Program-made: the position numbers and the translations under genes | NCBI RefSeq assembly: GCF_964340395.1 | Contig: NC_135558.1 | Span: 7,577,501 to 7,630,000 of the forward strand | DNA length: 52,500 nucleotides | DNA from: Glandiceps talaboti | Lineage: Eukaryota > Hemichordata > Enteropneusta > Spengelidae | Direction: 5' to 3' | Notes under the pieces: model-generated | The model's input: only the letters and a program-made list of their open reading frames with translations | What the model was told of the DNA's origin: nothing | Database searches by the model: none | Shown here: positions 1-14,639 of the stretch, one piece after another | How positions within the stretch are numbered: the stretch's first letter is position 1 | Layout of the letters: each line of letters opens with the position of its first letter

Positions 1-223
1 GTGCCATGCACTTTTCAGATAATTTCATTTTTTGCTTTAAAAAAATGGATCTACATGTATATTAAATCTTGTGTTTCGATTGTTGACCTCTTGATGTTCT
101 AATAATTTAGCCATACATCTCACCTATCGGCTCAAATTTGTACAAGTCCGCGGAATCATACGAGAAGCATTTATTTATGACATAAAACTAACATTGATTT
201 CATGTGATTATATACAAATATTA

Positions 224-365
224 TATTATATTAAATTATATTATATTATATTATATTATATTATATTATATTATATTATATCATATCATATTATATTATA
301 AATATTACATTACATTACATTATATTATATATCATATTATATTATATTGTATTATATATCATATT
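224..365. repeat. TTATA pentanucleotide tract
   Basis: Imperfect TTATA repeat with TCATA and TTACA variants. Confidence 0.93.
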
Positions 366-1009
366 ACAGTATTTACATGTATTATGATATCATGGGAGGC
401 AAATTGATTAGATTTTCAATTTCAATGTAAAGTTTTAATCTTTGAAAATCTCTAAGCTTGTAAAACTGTTTGCATACACAATATGCACATGTATATCTTC
501 CCCGGATGATGTGTATGACAGAGAATTCAGAAAACAAGCTCATTTTGATCTCCAAATCTATAATCAAATCCATGGCCTAATGAGCTTAAGAAAAAGTCTG
601 TTTTCTCTATTTGTGACCATAATATGATTGTCTTGACATGGTACTCATTGCTATCCTAGTGATTACGTCTTACAAATTTCTATTCTGTTGACTAGCAGCT
701 AAATCGGTAAATTTAGACCATTTTAACTCCTCTGTGTATAAATTTAGCAGTGCTCTTTTCAGAACGAGGGAAGTACCTGAGGGGTAACTATTATAGGTCC
801 ATTCTCATGTAAGTCCTAACACCTGAACATTGCTGTGTTTACAGAAAATGTGCGTGGTGAGTAATATAATGTTATTTTTTTGTCATTACTGTGTTTAAAC
901 AGAAATGTCAAAATGAAATTTAAGTGTAAATTAACTATCTTCACAGAAGCTGATTGTTTGAATCTAATTGTGACATGTATATTACATTTGGAAAAGGGGT
1001 CACATTAAC

Positions 1010-1562
1010 ATGACAGTTTGGACAGGATAAACGCCATTTAGAAAAACATGTCTGTCATCAATAAAAACATTTCAACAGATGATTAGAGGCACTTCCAAAT
1101 GCATGTTAAAGTGAGCTGAAAAACACATACATGAAGTATTGATTCAGAGCCACGTCTTTTGAAAGGGAGGGTTTGGACTGTGTGAATACCATTTGTTATT
1201 GTATGTCTAACACGTCCATCAACAAACACAACGAGGGATTTAAATCAATACTGGCATTTAACAGGTGAATAATAAATCAGGGACCCTGATAAACATTCTC
1301 ACAAGCAAGCCTAAGAGTCGACTCAGAGTAATTTTTTCCGCTCTTGCGATACAAGTACTACTGCTTCAGCAGAGATGTCGAGGGGTTTTGTGGCATTTCC
1401 TGAAATGCACTTGTGTGAGCAGAAAGTGTGTTGTGTTGTACAAATCTTGGCAGAGAGGTTTAGACAGGATGAACACATATGAAAGTGTATGTCAGTCATG
1501 CCCATCAACAAACTAAACATGGAATGAGAAATAAGAAAGCAATACAAGCATAAGAGAGAGAA

Positions 1563-1628
<66 letters not shown>

Positions 1629-2090
1629 GAGAAAGCAAGAGAAAGAGAGAGAGACACAGAGACAGAGAGAGAAACCAACAAAGATGTTGTGATTTATATG
1701 TTTTAAATTAAAAGATCCATGTTATGAATGAAGAATATTATTCTTACAGGAGTTTTGCACCACGTTTTGTGAGAAAAATGATTAGGACACATGCATCATT
1801 TGAACAAAGGGTATCTGACATGTCCATTGACAAATTACATGTAGAATGTGAAAGATGGACTTTTTTAAAGCCTTATAAACTAACAAACTCATGATAGAAA
1901 TGTATGTATTGTTAGAAGAAACATTTGGACATGATGAACACCATTTGAACACATATGCCTGACATGTTCAATGTTAGAAAGGTTAGAAACAAAATGCGAA
2001 ATCAATACATGCATGTTACAGATGAATGCTAAACCAGGTACACTGCTAAAATGCACAAGTGTGTGGACTGAAAGACAAAGTATGGAAGCA
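1010..2090. repeat. Diverged tandem array, about 150-bp unit
   Basis: Copies of a unit beginning TTTGGACAGGAT(G/A)AACACC and containing a TGTCTGACATGTCCAT-like word start near 1017, 1172, 1459, 1781 and 1924. The AG microsatellite at 1567-1670 interrupts it. Confidence 0.65.
1567..1670. repeat. AG dinucleotide tract
   Basis: About 60 bp pure AG, then imperfect. Reads CU in the host transcript. Confidence 0.97.
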
Positions 2091-2839
2091 CAGCTGGTGT
2101 AATTACCAGTAAATGATTCCTTTTAAAGAGATGACATATCGTTTACGAAACACAAGTTACATTAGGGGGAAACAAACCGTCTATATTACGTGCAATAAAT
2201 AGGATTCATTACAATTCCCTGCTCTGGAATTTATATGCTGGGATGAAAAAAATAAGCCATCTGGCTGAATAAATCTTAGGTCTCCAAAGATCTTCTATGT
2301 GGTGCCTATGTGACGCCCTATTTACATGGTAAGTGAGTTGAGACAGAGAGTGTTATCTAAGGTTTGTGAATTTATACATTTCTGATGAAGTTCTAAGAAA
2401 CTGACTGGAAAATGTTTTTACTGAAATACTGTAATAGCATGTGATGGCATTTTTGCAAAAGTATGGGCAAATGATACACTGGATTTCTTTCTTTTTTTCA
2501 ATAGGGAAGGGCATATTATGGGAAACTATTTCTGTTTTGAGTACTCTGTGGTAATGCTAATTGATACAGACTGATGTGAAAGTGATGTTTATACTGAAGG
2601 ATGGCCATTCGCAGCTTGCTCAACAACCATAGAATAAATACAATGGCAACCTGAATCATACTACAAATGTACAATTAGAATCTTCTTAAAATGAGATGGT
2701 GCCTCTTTTTAATGGGGGGCACCATAATAACATACCTGACCCTTTGATTATAGTAAGTTTATACTCTGACTGAAAATAACACCAGATATACTAATCACCT
2801 TCCATTCATTCTGAATTTTGAAATGAAAGGAAACAATCA

Positions 2840-3660
2840 ATGATTCATATTGAATCGAACTCACTTTACTTGTACGCAAATCATCTGATGACATACAATT
2901 CATGTCTTTGCTCCTACACTTTGTGTAGATGAATATCAAACTGTCCTATATGAATCTCAAATACATGACGATTTATTTTCACCTCCTACTTCGAGATAGA
3001 TCTTGATTGCTAAAATAACTGCACAAATCAACCGATGCCATGCAACTGATGTTTTATCCATTTCCTTTCACAGATGAATATCTAACTGTCCCATGAATCT
3101 CAAGCACGTCACTGAAATTACCGTCTGTTTGGAAGTTTCACAACATAACGCATCCACTTGTACACAGATCAACCAATAACCACAGAATTGATCATTTTTA
3201 TCCAGTTCTTTCCATATATGAATGTGTACAGTCCTATGAATCTTTACATACATTATGATTCAGATCACTTTATTTCACAATGTACATCGTAACTTGACTG
3301 CTTCACTTACACAAATCAACTGAGGACACAGAATTGATATTGTCAATTTGTGTATCCCATACGTTCTATAGATGACTATCTCACTGTCCTATGAATCTCA
3401 AGTACAAGATTCATATTTTTGTTTCAAAGCATAACTCGACTGCTTGTACACAGAATTTGCAATTTTTATCCCATACTTTCTCCAAACAGATAACCCCAAA
3501 TTCCTATAAATTCCATATACAAAATTATTTCATTTCACATTTTGTTTTGACAATCAAACTTTACTTGTATGCAAATTAGCTGATGACACATTTTTCATTT
3601 CATGTGTTCCATATACTGATCCTATGAATTTTACGTACGTAGAACAATTTAAATTCACAT
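2840..3660. repeat. Diverged tandem array, about 115-155-bp unit
   Basis: Six copies of a unit containing GTCCTATGAATCTCAAGTAC are seen at about 2945, 3091, 3233, 3389, 3503 and 3621. Each is preceded by ACACA(G/A)ATCAAC and GACACA-GAATTGAT-like words. Confidence 0.75.
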
Positions 3661-4030
3661 TTGTCTAATATTACTCCAGTACATTGTGACACTGGGATGA
3701 AATCATTAAAATTTCATATCAAATCATTCGGCCTACAATAATGACATGAAATCATTAAATTTCATATACTGTGATGTATGAAATGAACACCATGATAATT
3801 AAATATTGATGATATTTTGACACTTAATCTCAAAATATGAACTGTAAGACTATGTGTATCAATAATGATGGTAATAAAGATGAAACATTATTACTACAGT
3901 AACTATTAAAATGACATAAAAAGAAAGTGAGTAACGTTAATATCATAAATTATATATTGTCAATAGACAATAAAATGAAAATATAATCAGAACTGTATAC
4001 ACAGACCAAAGTATCGGCAAATACACATGG

Positions 4031-4077
4031 GACAGACAGACAGACAGACAGACAGAGACAGACAGACAGACAGACAG

Positions 4078-4106
<29 letters not shown>
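4031..4106. repeat. CAGA tetranucleotide then AC tract
   Basis: CAGA units pass into an AC repeat of about 26 bp. Confidence 0.95.
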
Positions 4107-4108
<2 letters not shown>

Positions 4109-4449
4109 TCAATTACATGAAAATGCATAATTAGAGATTTTTTGCTTTGGGGCATCAAAATGTTGATGAGAATGAAAGCTATAACATGGTTATTCAAATG
4201 CTGATGGTCACGATGTCTGGACTGACAGGGGAAATCATTTTCCCTTTCTCCGGCAGACAACCTGATGAGCCACTGACAGTAATAAGATTACAGTAGTGTA
4301 TCCTCTAATAAACAGAAATCTACACCCTAAATCACATCATTATGTGATTCCTTGACCTAAGCAGCCGTGTCTAATGCAATTTTATCCAGGTTACCAAAAT
4401 GTCAAAGGTCATTTGGGAGAATTTACTTCTACTTTGATGTTTGTCTATG

Positions 4450-4790
4450 TAGTTTTAACCTCAAAGTTTTTTATATTTTCACACTTATCGTAAAGGAAAG
4501 GTAGTCAATTAAACAGTATATAAAAACTCTTAATAATGCTATAATCAAGTATCACTTGCTAATATTTACTGTAAAATCGCCTAAATTCAATTCAAAATTT
4601 TTTGTGATGTTCGTATATATAAATTTAATCTCCAAGTTGTTTTTTGTCAGCTCTTTGTTTAATAGAGAAAAGTCATTCAAATATAAAACTAGATAAAAGA
4701 TGTTATGATATGCATCACTTCTTAACATTTGATATAATCAAATTAAATTTCGTTCAATTTTTTCTTAAAAATTGTTATTGTTTTCTACTT
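4450..4790. repeat. Two-copy diverged duplication, about 170 bp
   Basis: Two AT-rich segments share the word order aacctcaaagtt, tagtcaattaaa, atcacttgctaac and aaattcaattcaa. They are strongly diverged. Confidence 0.45.
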
Positions 4791-6588
4791 TCAACTTTAC
4801 TTTTTATAATGCAGAAATAAAATACTCTGAAACCAGAACATGACAGGCAAAAGTTTGGAATTTATCAACATGCTCTTTGAATTTTAATAATACAACATGG
4901 AATTAACATTTTGAAGGGAAAAGAAATCAGGTTTTTTGCTTAATTGAATCTACTTTCTCATATGTTAATTGAATTTTCTTTCTTCATATGTTGAAGTATA
5001 AGAGTGCACATGGGAAAATAAAAACAAAGTAAGTAAATGAATGAATGAATGAATAAATTACTAACTCAACTCTCTGAGTTGAATCAATTCCTCCAGTTCC
5101 AAATCAGTTAGTGTAGCATCCGTGCTATTACTGTCATTTGCCATATGAATTCCCAGTGAGATAATATCCAAAGAAGACTTCAGCAGTAGTACACAAATTG
5201 TCCTATCTATCTTGGTGCACTGTCAAGTTCACCATCTCCGGAATATCAGGAGGCTGTGTTTTTTTGTTTTACATATCTCCCTGTCACAGTCCACCACAAG
5301 TATACTCAGTACATGAGAGATGTTTACCACTGAGCAATGTGTTGCAATCGAGCCTCCCTAGTTTGACTGTTTGTTTTCAGAAAAAGTCAGAACTTCATTT
5401 CCATCAATTTCTGCAATTGGCCAGGTGGTTTTTTTGGACCTAATAGAAAACTGATTAATTCAGTAATGAGCCCCTCTTGACTGGACTCCCTAGCTGGCTT
5501 TACTTTCTGCTATGGCTGCTTTTAGCTCATCACATGCATATCAATGTGATCTAACTGACACTATTTTCAAGACGAACATTTCAATAAACCCTAGGTTAAT
5601 AACTGCTAAGTCTCTCTATACTAATGACAAAAGGAAGGGGGAAACAGCTAAATTTTCCATTTCACTTTAAACATGTTAGAAAAAGTAGTAGCTGATACAC
5701 ATCAAAATAACAAGAGAAGTGCATCAATCAACTTTGAAGTGAGAAACATGGTGACAGGTGAAAGAACACAACTCCTATTATAAATCAACCAATGCAGTCA
5801 TTCACATAAATTAAAAGCTTTGTTTGTGAGGTACCTAGGTTGTTTTACTATAAACACAAATATCAACAGTGAAATTCAGCAAAATAGGATATTTTAGGTA
5901 GCAGTATTTCTGTTGCATTTAATGATTAATCACAACTGTCAAATAGAAAATTTAACTTGACTGTACAAAAATCTTTTCCCCATAGATCTTTAGTTTTATG
6001 ATACTGGTGACAAGCAAATATAATTTAGTTGACACGTACATGACGCCTCTTGTTCTGCATATTTTTCAAGATTGTCATGAATTATCGAACTATTTGACAT
6101 AACAATTTCATGTATTTTGCAAGGACTATTTTCATAATTTTGAAATACCCAAAAGGAGCAACCTTACTTGTTCTTTTACTCTACTGGCCATGCTATTAAA
6201 ATAATCATCATTTGCATAATATTTCAACAATGAACCATGAACAGAATTATATGCAATGAACTTTATAATATTTCTTATATACTCATTATGCAAATGATCT
6301 ACTTAACATTCAAAAATCAAGCACTGCTGTGATTTCATTTTCACATTGGGATGTATGAGATGTATGTGTTGACATAAATTCATATAGTTTTGTTCAATAT
6401 ATTTTGGAGTTTGATGAGACCTGTGAGGGGTTCTGTCGGTACATATATACCCAGATGGTAACATTTGCATATGTACTGGAAAAAATTGCTTAAGCAAGAA
6501 CAAATTATAAGTAATAATCAGAAATTGTATATACTATATTTGTATTGAAGTAAAGCCCATCAAATACAAAGAATTGGTTTACCTTTGT

Positions 6589-6591
6589 TTC

Positions 6592-6628
<37 letters not shown>
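6589..6628. repeat. CAA trinucleotide tract
   Basis: Pure CAA repeat of about 13 units. Confidence 0.97.
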
Positions 6629-7010
6629 TTAATGCTGTATTTACAATTCACGAGAGCTAAAGCAAAAGATAGATCATCTGAGTAATTATTAAATATAATT
6701 CACTCTGACCAGCAACTAGTACAGAATTTCTGATCATTTGATATAAAAAAATTCCAGCAATTAGAATCAATAAGGTTGAAAATTGAATGGCAGAAGTTCT
6801 AAATATTCAAAACAATTTTTTCCTAAGACTAAAAGATAATAAGTATGAGATAATATATCCTTATAAACTATTTTATCAACTATTTAGGTTGTCATTCTTT
6901 TGACATATGGCTGATGGCCTTGGAATGCAATAAACATTGTTGTCATTTTTACTAGCAACATTATATCATGTAAGCTAATAGTAATAGTCTAACTCGGGTG
7001 ACTTGAAGGG

Positions 7011-7060
7011 GAACAATGAATATTCAAGAGGTACCTAGAAGCCATGAATATTCATTGTTC
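7011..7060. repeat. Perfect 16-bp inverted repeat
   Basis: GAACAATGAATATTCA (7011-7026) is mirrored by TGAATATTCATTGTTC (7045-7060) with an 18-nt loop. Confidence 0.85.
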
Positions 7061-9398
7061 ATTTATTGCATAATTCTGCTGACTCTTGTGTGCCAATGTG
7101 GCCCACAACAAAAATAATGAATTTAAGGCATATTAAAGCTCAAATTTGCTTATGAATTTCCACATTAATGTACATGAGGTAAAATCATAAAAATAATGCT
7201 GCAGAACCCCGAGTTTATGACAATGTCTGTATTTCCTAGAGTGGCATTCCCCTTTTAGGATTTATTGTGATGAGTTTCTGATAGACAATCACACTCCAGT
7301 AGATATCACAGAAACACGTGGTTCACTAACTATTTAAATATCAACAACTGGTTTATATTAGTATAGGTTTAAATACTCTGTACTTGAAGCAGGGGAGGAG
7401 TAGTAGTAAATTGAACACTACACCTGATGTACTACTCCTTGATGGATTTTGTGACTGCATAGATGAGTGAACTTTGTTTCAGCAGTTGTTCAAAAACAAG
7501 ATGAGATGAGTTACTGCTTAACTGTCATAAATCAAAACAAAATTACAGTTGCATGAATAACAAGTGTGTTCCTAGTAACATAAATTTCACAATACCCAAG
7601 AGGTGAAGGCTAGGTAAGATTCTGTTCTCTTGAAAGTAGAACTTTTGGCATGCAGAAACAAAAAAAATAGTTGGTCTGTGGACACCAAGTTGTTAGAATT
7701 CTGTTTGAATAAACCATCAAGAAAGTGTGCCCTTATTCCCCCAGTTCAAGGAGAATACTACAGTACTAGTGATACCTTCCACAACATTCAATTACACAGC
7801 ACCTGTTCCACTCAATAATACAATCATTACTTATCATGTTGATTCCTGATAATTTATGTTTGATAATATTTATTTATTTATTTAATATTATAATGCATCA
7901 TGTAAATTTTTAATCAGGTTCTTATCAGAGTTGTGCAACCTTACAATATATGTGCATTCATGTTTTAATTAATTATCTATATTGCTGATTATATTCAGGT
8001 GCAGTTCTGAATACTTTCTTAAAAGCAATTAATATGCAAATTACCTATTTATATTCATGCTAATAAACTCCTACTTCAGATCATATTATACTTTGATTAT
8101 TTATGCAAATTTCTAGTTATATATGCATCTATACTATAAAACTGCATATAACATATTTAGATAGCAAATATCATGTTTGTGGTGTTTAATGTGGTGTGAT
8201 CTGACCATCTGTTCAATAATTTCAAAATAAGAAAAAGGAACATTTCAGTAATTATAAGGATCACACATTTCATTTGGGTCATTGCTTGGGAGCTAATAGT
8301 ATCTTATTCAGCAGAACACATTCACTAAGGCAAAACATTTTTTTAAAAATTGTTTCCGGTAACATGACTTCAAAAAAAAGGGTAGGTAGGTCAGGTTTTT
8401 ATTTTATTTTGCATTTTATTTTCCTAATTACTTGAACTCAAAGACAAGATACTTGTTGGTCACAATACTTCTGTAACAGTTGATGAGTTGTAAAAGAAGT
8501 AAATGAAGACAATTATGAGATTCAGAAGTAGACAAACACAATATGCAGACTGTGCTGCTTTCAATTTTTATATCTGACATTTCAAAAGTTCCTGTAAATC
8601 TATTTCATAATTTGTACCATTTTGTTTCGTCCAGGGACCATTCTATCAATTTTGATATCTAATGTACCAAATGTTAATATATTCAGTTTGAGTTTCATAA
8701 CTTTAAGGCATGAATTTGTAACACAAAATTGATTTCATTTTTTGCTTATTTAGGTAAACATACATGAGAAACTGTTCAAACCATTTAATCATTAATGGTT
8801 ATAAGATCAAGTATTGATATAACCACATGCTGGGTAATGATTTATGAACGTAATATTGCTTTCTGAGTTTGATATGTATCATTCACATTTATGCAATTTG
8901 AATAATTACATCATGTGATTAAATAACTATTGAACGAATATCATTAAAAAGAAAATTTAATACTGTAACAATAATTACATTAATTTGTACATGTTATTAT
9001 CAAATTTGAAATTCAAATGTACATTTTTTATCATAGTGGATCCTAAAGACATAACATGTATGTCAATGGTTGAGGGGACTTTGTGATATATTGGTTGCAG
9101 CTGGTGTTTTATTTTATACTGAACTCAGGGTATTATACATGCAAGAAAATGTCAAATGAAGTTCACAGGGTCATGAAAAAAACTACAACATGTAGATCTT
9201 TGCACACAAACTATAAACAGAGATGTTTGTTAAAGTCTGTAACATTTACTGTACATGCATCTAGATTTTGCCAACACATTGCAGTGTTTTTGGTAGCTAA
9301 CAGTTTTATAAATATGAAATAGATATGTACATCTTTACCAAGAAAGGAAATAGTACTTGCGTTACTGGTTGTATTTTTAGTATTAGGTGAAATCTAGC

Positions 9399-9499
9399 CT
9401 GTAAGATATGTCTTGTCATTCAACTAATCAGTCTCCTTGTGGGTGCTGGCAGATAGGTACCAGGGGTGGGGGGTATGTCACTAATTTCATATCTTACAG
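9399..9499. mobile_element. MITE-like inverted-repeat element, CTGTAAGATA family, copy 1
   Basis: A 101-bp segment opens CTGTAAGATATG and closes CATATCTTACAG. The preceding CTAG is shared with the copy at 39099-39203, so the true ends may lie 10-20 bp further out. No coding capacity. Confidence 0.65.
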
Positions 9500-9839
9500 A
9501 CAAGGTAAAATTAACTACTTGTCCACCTAGATCTTATCCAACAAATATTGTTAACTGCTGTTTGAAGTAGGTGAAATCAACTGTCCCACGAGTCCTTCAG
9601 AATTTTTACTAAAAAGACTCTCTATCAAATTGATATATTTATTAAACATTTTTTTCTCATCAAAGTTTTTCTTTCTGTTGGCGAGGTTCTAAAAGCATGA
9701 CAAAATCATCAAAATGCCATCCACAATACTGATGCAGTTATTACACTTTTTGCAAGGGTAGAAGTGAAAGAAGATAGATTGATAAGGCCAAATCATAAAG
9801 GAGAATAACAGGTATACATCAATTTTGTAAACCATATCT

Positions 9840-11050
9840 AACATTTCATGATCTGAAAACGTAACCAGATATCATTAAAGATAAATGTACAATATTGAGA
9901 TTGACAGCCCTAATCCACTCCACAATAGTTTTGCTATAGCATAGTCAATATGTAAATATAATCATCTTTCATTTGTAATTCTTTCAGAAATATTGCGAGT
10001 CACTGATGCATCATTTTAAACAAGGTTTCACATTCTATAAAAACAAAACCAAATATTATCAAAGATATAATTATATAGAGTCTCACCAGATGTTTTAATA
10101 TTGCTCGGTCAGTTTTGAATTTTGGCTATACAAATTCTTTTGATCGATTGATTGATTGATTGATTGAGTCTGAAAACATGTATCATATTGTATTTGTTAA
10201 TAATGAAAATAGCGGGTACAACAAAATTTCATGATCTGAAAGCCTAACTACAACCCATAACACCAAAGTAAAGCGTTTCCTGTATGTACCACAATTGTTT
10301 ATAATTATAGCATCTATATCAAGTGTAAAAGTATACAGTTTCATTTGCTAATTGACAACATAAAAAGGCCATATGCTAGGCTTGTAAATAAACCAATTGA
10401 AACAGTATACTTTTGATATGAATGCTATAAACAAGTGTAACACATAGAGAAAGTGCTTTACTTCAGTGTTACTCGTACATTTCACCTGCACTACAAGTAT
10501 AGTTTGACAGCACCTACATCTACTAAACATATGTTTAGCTATAGCATGGTCAGTTTTGAAATACCCCAAATCATATATTCTGTACTTTTTGCAGAAGTAA
10601 TGAGAACAACTGATAACCTTGGCAAGCATTTATGATCATTTAATTATCAAAACAACAGTAGTACAGGTCTAACACTGTAACAGCTGTATATTCACTAAAC
10701 ATTTTTAGTGGAAGCCAAGGTCTGGAACATATGCATGTTTGTACATGTATATCATTTAGTTGTACCTCATGCAGAAATATAAAATGAAAATAACAAGAAT
10801 CACATGTCCTAGGTTTCACAATTTTTAAGCTTTCATCCGATGTTGTACTATTATAGTAGGTCTGACAATCTATATCTATTACTCTTGTAATTAAATGAGA
10901 ATAACTTGGTACAGTATGGCCTTGGCCGAGGTTTATGATCACTTATCATCTAACTACAGTATTGAGACTGTATATATATTCCAGTAAACAGATGTTTTAT
11001 GAAAGCCAAGGTCTGGAAACGATTCACAACAAATACAAATTAAACACTTC
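9840..11050. repeat. Old tandem duplication region, about 300-bp spacing
   Basis: TTTCATGATCTGAAA recurs at about 9845 and 10226. CTATAGCAT(A/G)GTCA recurs at about 9940 and 10538. GAAAGCCAAGGTCTGGAA or GGAAGCCAAGGTCTGGAA recurs at about 10710 and 11001. The order is conserved, which points to ancient segmental tandem copies. Confidence 0.5.
10145..10167. repeat. GATT tetranucleotide tract
   Basis: Short GATT repeat. Another lies at 15384-15400, just after a tandem array. Confidence 0.9.
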
Positions 11051-11742
11051 TATGGTAGAAGTAAAAACTACACAAACTATCTGTCAATTTAGTAGCTGCT
11101 ATGAAAGTCGATCAAAATAAAATTTTACACAAAATATTGTTTTTGCTGTTTATATACATTGACTGAATAGAAAAATCAGATAGCTATTAAAGACAGGAAA
11201 GTCTTTCTGACTGGTATACATGTAGATGAGACAAATGTTGAATTCAAAGCTGTCAATCTCAAATTATATATTTCTTAGGAAACACACTGTGACAATTTCT
11301 CTCTCTCATGAACACTACATACTTGGAAGTCAGTAAATGGGCAATCCTGAAAAATAAACACATGTGATAGAATTTTACAATTTCACTATCATTCAAATTG
11401 GCTTTTTATAATGATATACGTGGACACATGTCAGATGTATATTTTCATAATATAATTGAAAAATAAGGAAAAGTACACACCACAAGCTGAGATTGTAACA
11501 TATTTCAACTCATCATGGTTAGAGTACTTCAGCTTTTCCATGGCAACCTTGGTAAATTTTAACACATGGTTCATTGAAAGTGAGAAATTATGAACTAATG
11601 ACTTAACTCACTCACATGCATCCCGTTGAGATTGGGAACACTTTCAACTAGTAGACATTTCTTGCAATACTTTCACAAATTCTATTGCTATTCAGAATAA
11701 ACAACATTATTTCTACACTTCAATGGCTTAGCAACGTAAGTG

Positions 11743-12042
<300 letters not shown>

Positions 12043-14639
12043 TCTTACAAATCTTATAATGCTTAGATGTAACGTTAGACCTATACTTTGTTCAATTTGA
12101 TCAATGTTTAACATAAAACTTTAGGAGAAAAGTAGCATCATTATGAGGCAAGATTACTAGATATTAAATGTTTAAGACTGTCTTTACCATGTGTCTGATA
12201 GTGATACATTACAAGATTTTAAGCCACAGTGATATGTAAATATACTATCCATTTCATAAGTATTAAACCTATCAGTTGACAAAAAAATGTCTGTCACTTG
12301 TGGAATTTTTTATGTGACATTCTCTTGAAGATAAAATTTGATAAGAACATTTCATGTTGTATATCTATGTTGATTAAAAGATGATAATGGAATATAATGA
12401 CCCTTTTAGAAAGATGAAAAAAGTGTGCTTTCAATTGTAAAACGATGTTATCTACAATCTGTCATAAGGAATTTAGGTCACACCTATTCTCAGTTTACTC
12501 TTTGTTATTTCTTTTTGTATGTTGTCATCTACAGTCAGTGTTTGTTTGATGCACTCTTTGTGGTTTTAATAGCCGGTAGCTGGTAATGGCAGGACTTTGT
12601 TTTCAACTTATGGTGTTCTAGTAACAGTACAAGCTGAACAACCTATGCTTAACCAGTAATCAAACCATCGAAAAATCCCACAAATCGTTGACGTACAAAT
12701 TAAATGGTCTATACTGTTCACTCTGAGATATCAAGCAAATGTTCATAGTACCATCAACTACCCCCGGTACACAGTTCAAAGTACACTTAATAGTCTACTG
12801 TACATGTAGTACACAGGTAATTCTATTAATTAGAAGGATCAAACCATCACATATCAGTTTATGCTTTAACGTTTGCCAATAAAGTAGTTGCAATAGATCA
12901 CAGAAATATTACAAAATTGGTTGAAGTTAGTGATAAATTACATGTAGTTTCAAATCTAATCAAAAGGCAAAGTAGAACATCACATGGTCTAATATCAGAA
13001 AAGAATCTAACATGAATACTCTGCAGCAAAAGGTTTCTGAATATATGGTCAAACTGTTTCTTTGTATCAATGAAACCCGATGTGGTCCACTCATAGTTTG
13101 CAGCTTTTTTAACATAACGGCGATTTTTTGTTTATATTTCAGATTCCATCAACTTTCTTATCAAATGACAGAATCACATGTGGTCTTTAGTTATAAGGAT
13201 GTGCCTGAATTTCTATTCCTGAAAGATGTAGACTATATATTTATTTCATCCTGCCCATGCCCATTCCAACTGGCTCCTTCAATTCCACCTAACCCTCAAA
13301 AGTTCTCAAATGTTTTATAACATCTGTATCTTACTGTGATCAACAGCTGTTATTGTGTGCCTGCGACAGTGCAATCAGAAGTCATCTGGAGCCAGACAAA
13401 ATTGAAGCAAGCTCACATGTGGGTATTGATTAAAACTGAATTAAATCAAAGAGTCAAATTACAGACCTTAGAGAACAACGATGAAGAAACATTTCTTACA
13501 AATGAAATCCCTAAATAGATAATACAGAAATGCAATTTCTATGCTTATTCCTCATTGGTCAAATCTCTGACATCGAGGGATTCTGGTCCAAGCTTGGTGC
13601 CAAGATTATTGAATCAAAACCCACGTCTATACTATCATGACCTTTAAATACCTAATGGGGGTTTATAGGCATACATAGCATGGGCCCTCCTTGTCAAACC
13701 ATTCACCTTTTTTCTATTTTGTCGTAATAAGAAAAATGATGAAATTCATTAAAAGTTACATTATATTTGGGAACTGTATCTTTTTGATATCCATCCATGC
13801 ACTTTGAAGTGCTCTGTCACAAATGTAGTCATTAAAAGTACATGATATGCAATCTGATTTTGACATGTTTATAAATCCAACATTTACCTAAGTCAGCTGT
13901 TTCTGAAATTTACTACTGTGACAACTTTTTGGACCCAATTAGTAAATTTATTATGAATTTTCAAAAGCCAAAGGAAACCTAGAATGTGATAGTCAGAGAC
14001 TCTTTTAAGAGTAGTCAACAGTGCTGTTACTTTTTCAATTCATAAACAAGTTGAACTGGTTTTGAATCTTGAACCCTCGTATTGGTAATCCTACATAGGG
14101 AAAGCTTCATGACCATACAGAAAGTGTCCATACTTTTCTAATTTTAGGATGTCTCACACTTTCATAAGCTCAAAATAATTTTATCACTGGATTTTAATCC
14201 AAATAGTTGAATTTAATCTCTTGAGCATATGTGACAACATGAGATAGTCCTGCTTGGACAGAGTTAATTTGACTGTTCCATTGTACTGTAGAACACATCT
14301 ATTAGATACACAGTCACATCTCCAGGAAGTGTCTAATCTGTATAAAGATTTTATCACTGAAGGGATTCTGCAATTCAAATGTCTACTTATGAGTTGTTAT
14401 TTCAACACTAATTGGTTAACTTAATCCGAGATTTTCATCAGTGCTACAAAACTGATAGATTTACGTCTTAATTTCTTTAATATGCACCATCAGACCCAAC
14501 TCAAAGGACTCAAGCGACTCAAGGTTGCAGGGATTACTTGCTGTATTTGCAAACTTACACAGACTCATTGCCTTGCCAATCACCAAGCCTAATTCACATT
14601 TAAATATTCTCACACTAGATTCCTCTTGAACATAGTCAG

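Noticed and set aside
6180-8120. Several ATTTGCAT/ATGCAAAT octamers
   Set aside because: Expected often in such AT-rich DNA; spacing shows no pattern.
13012-13518. Two adjacent plus-strand frames (102 and 60 codons)
   Set aside because: No splice borders, motif or codon bias that I could recognise; consistent with chance.
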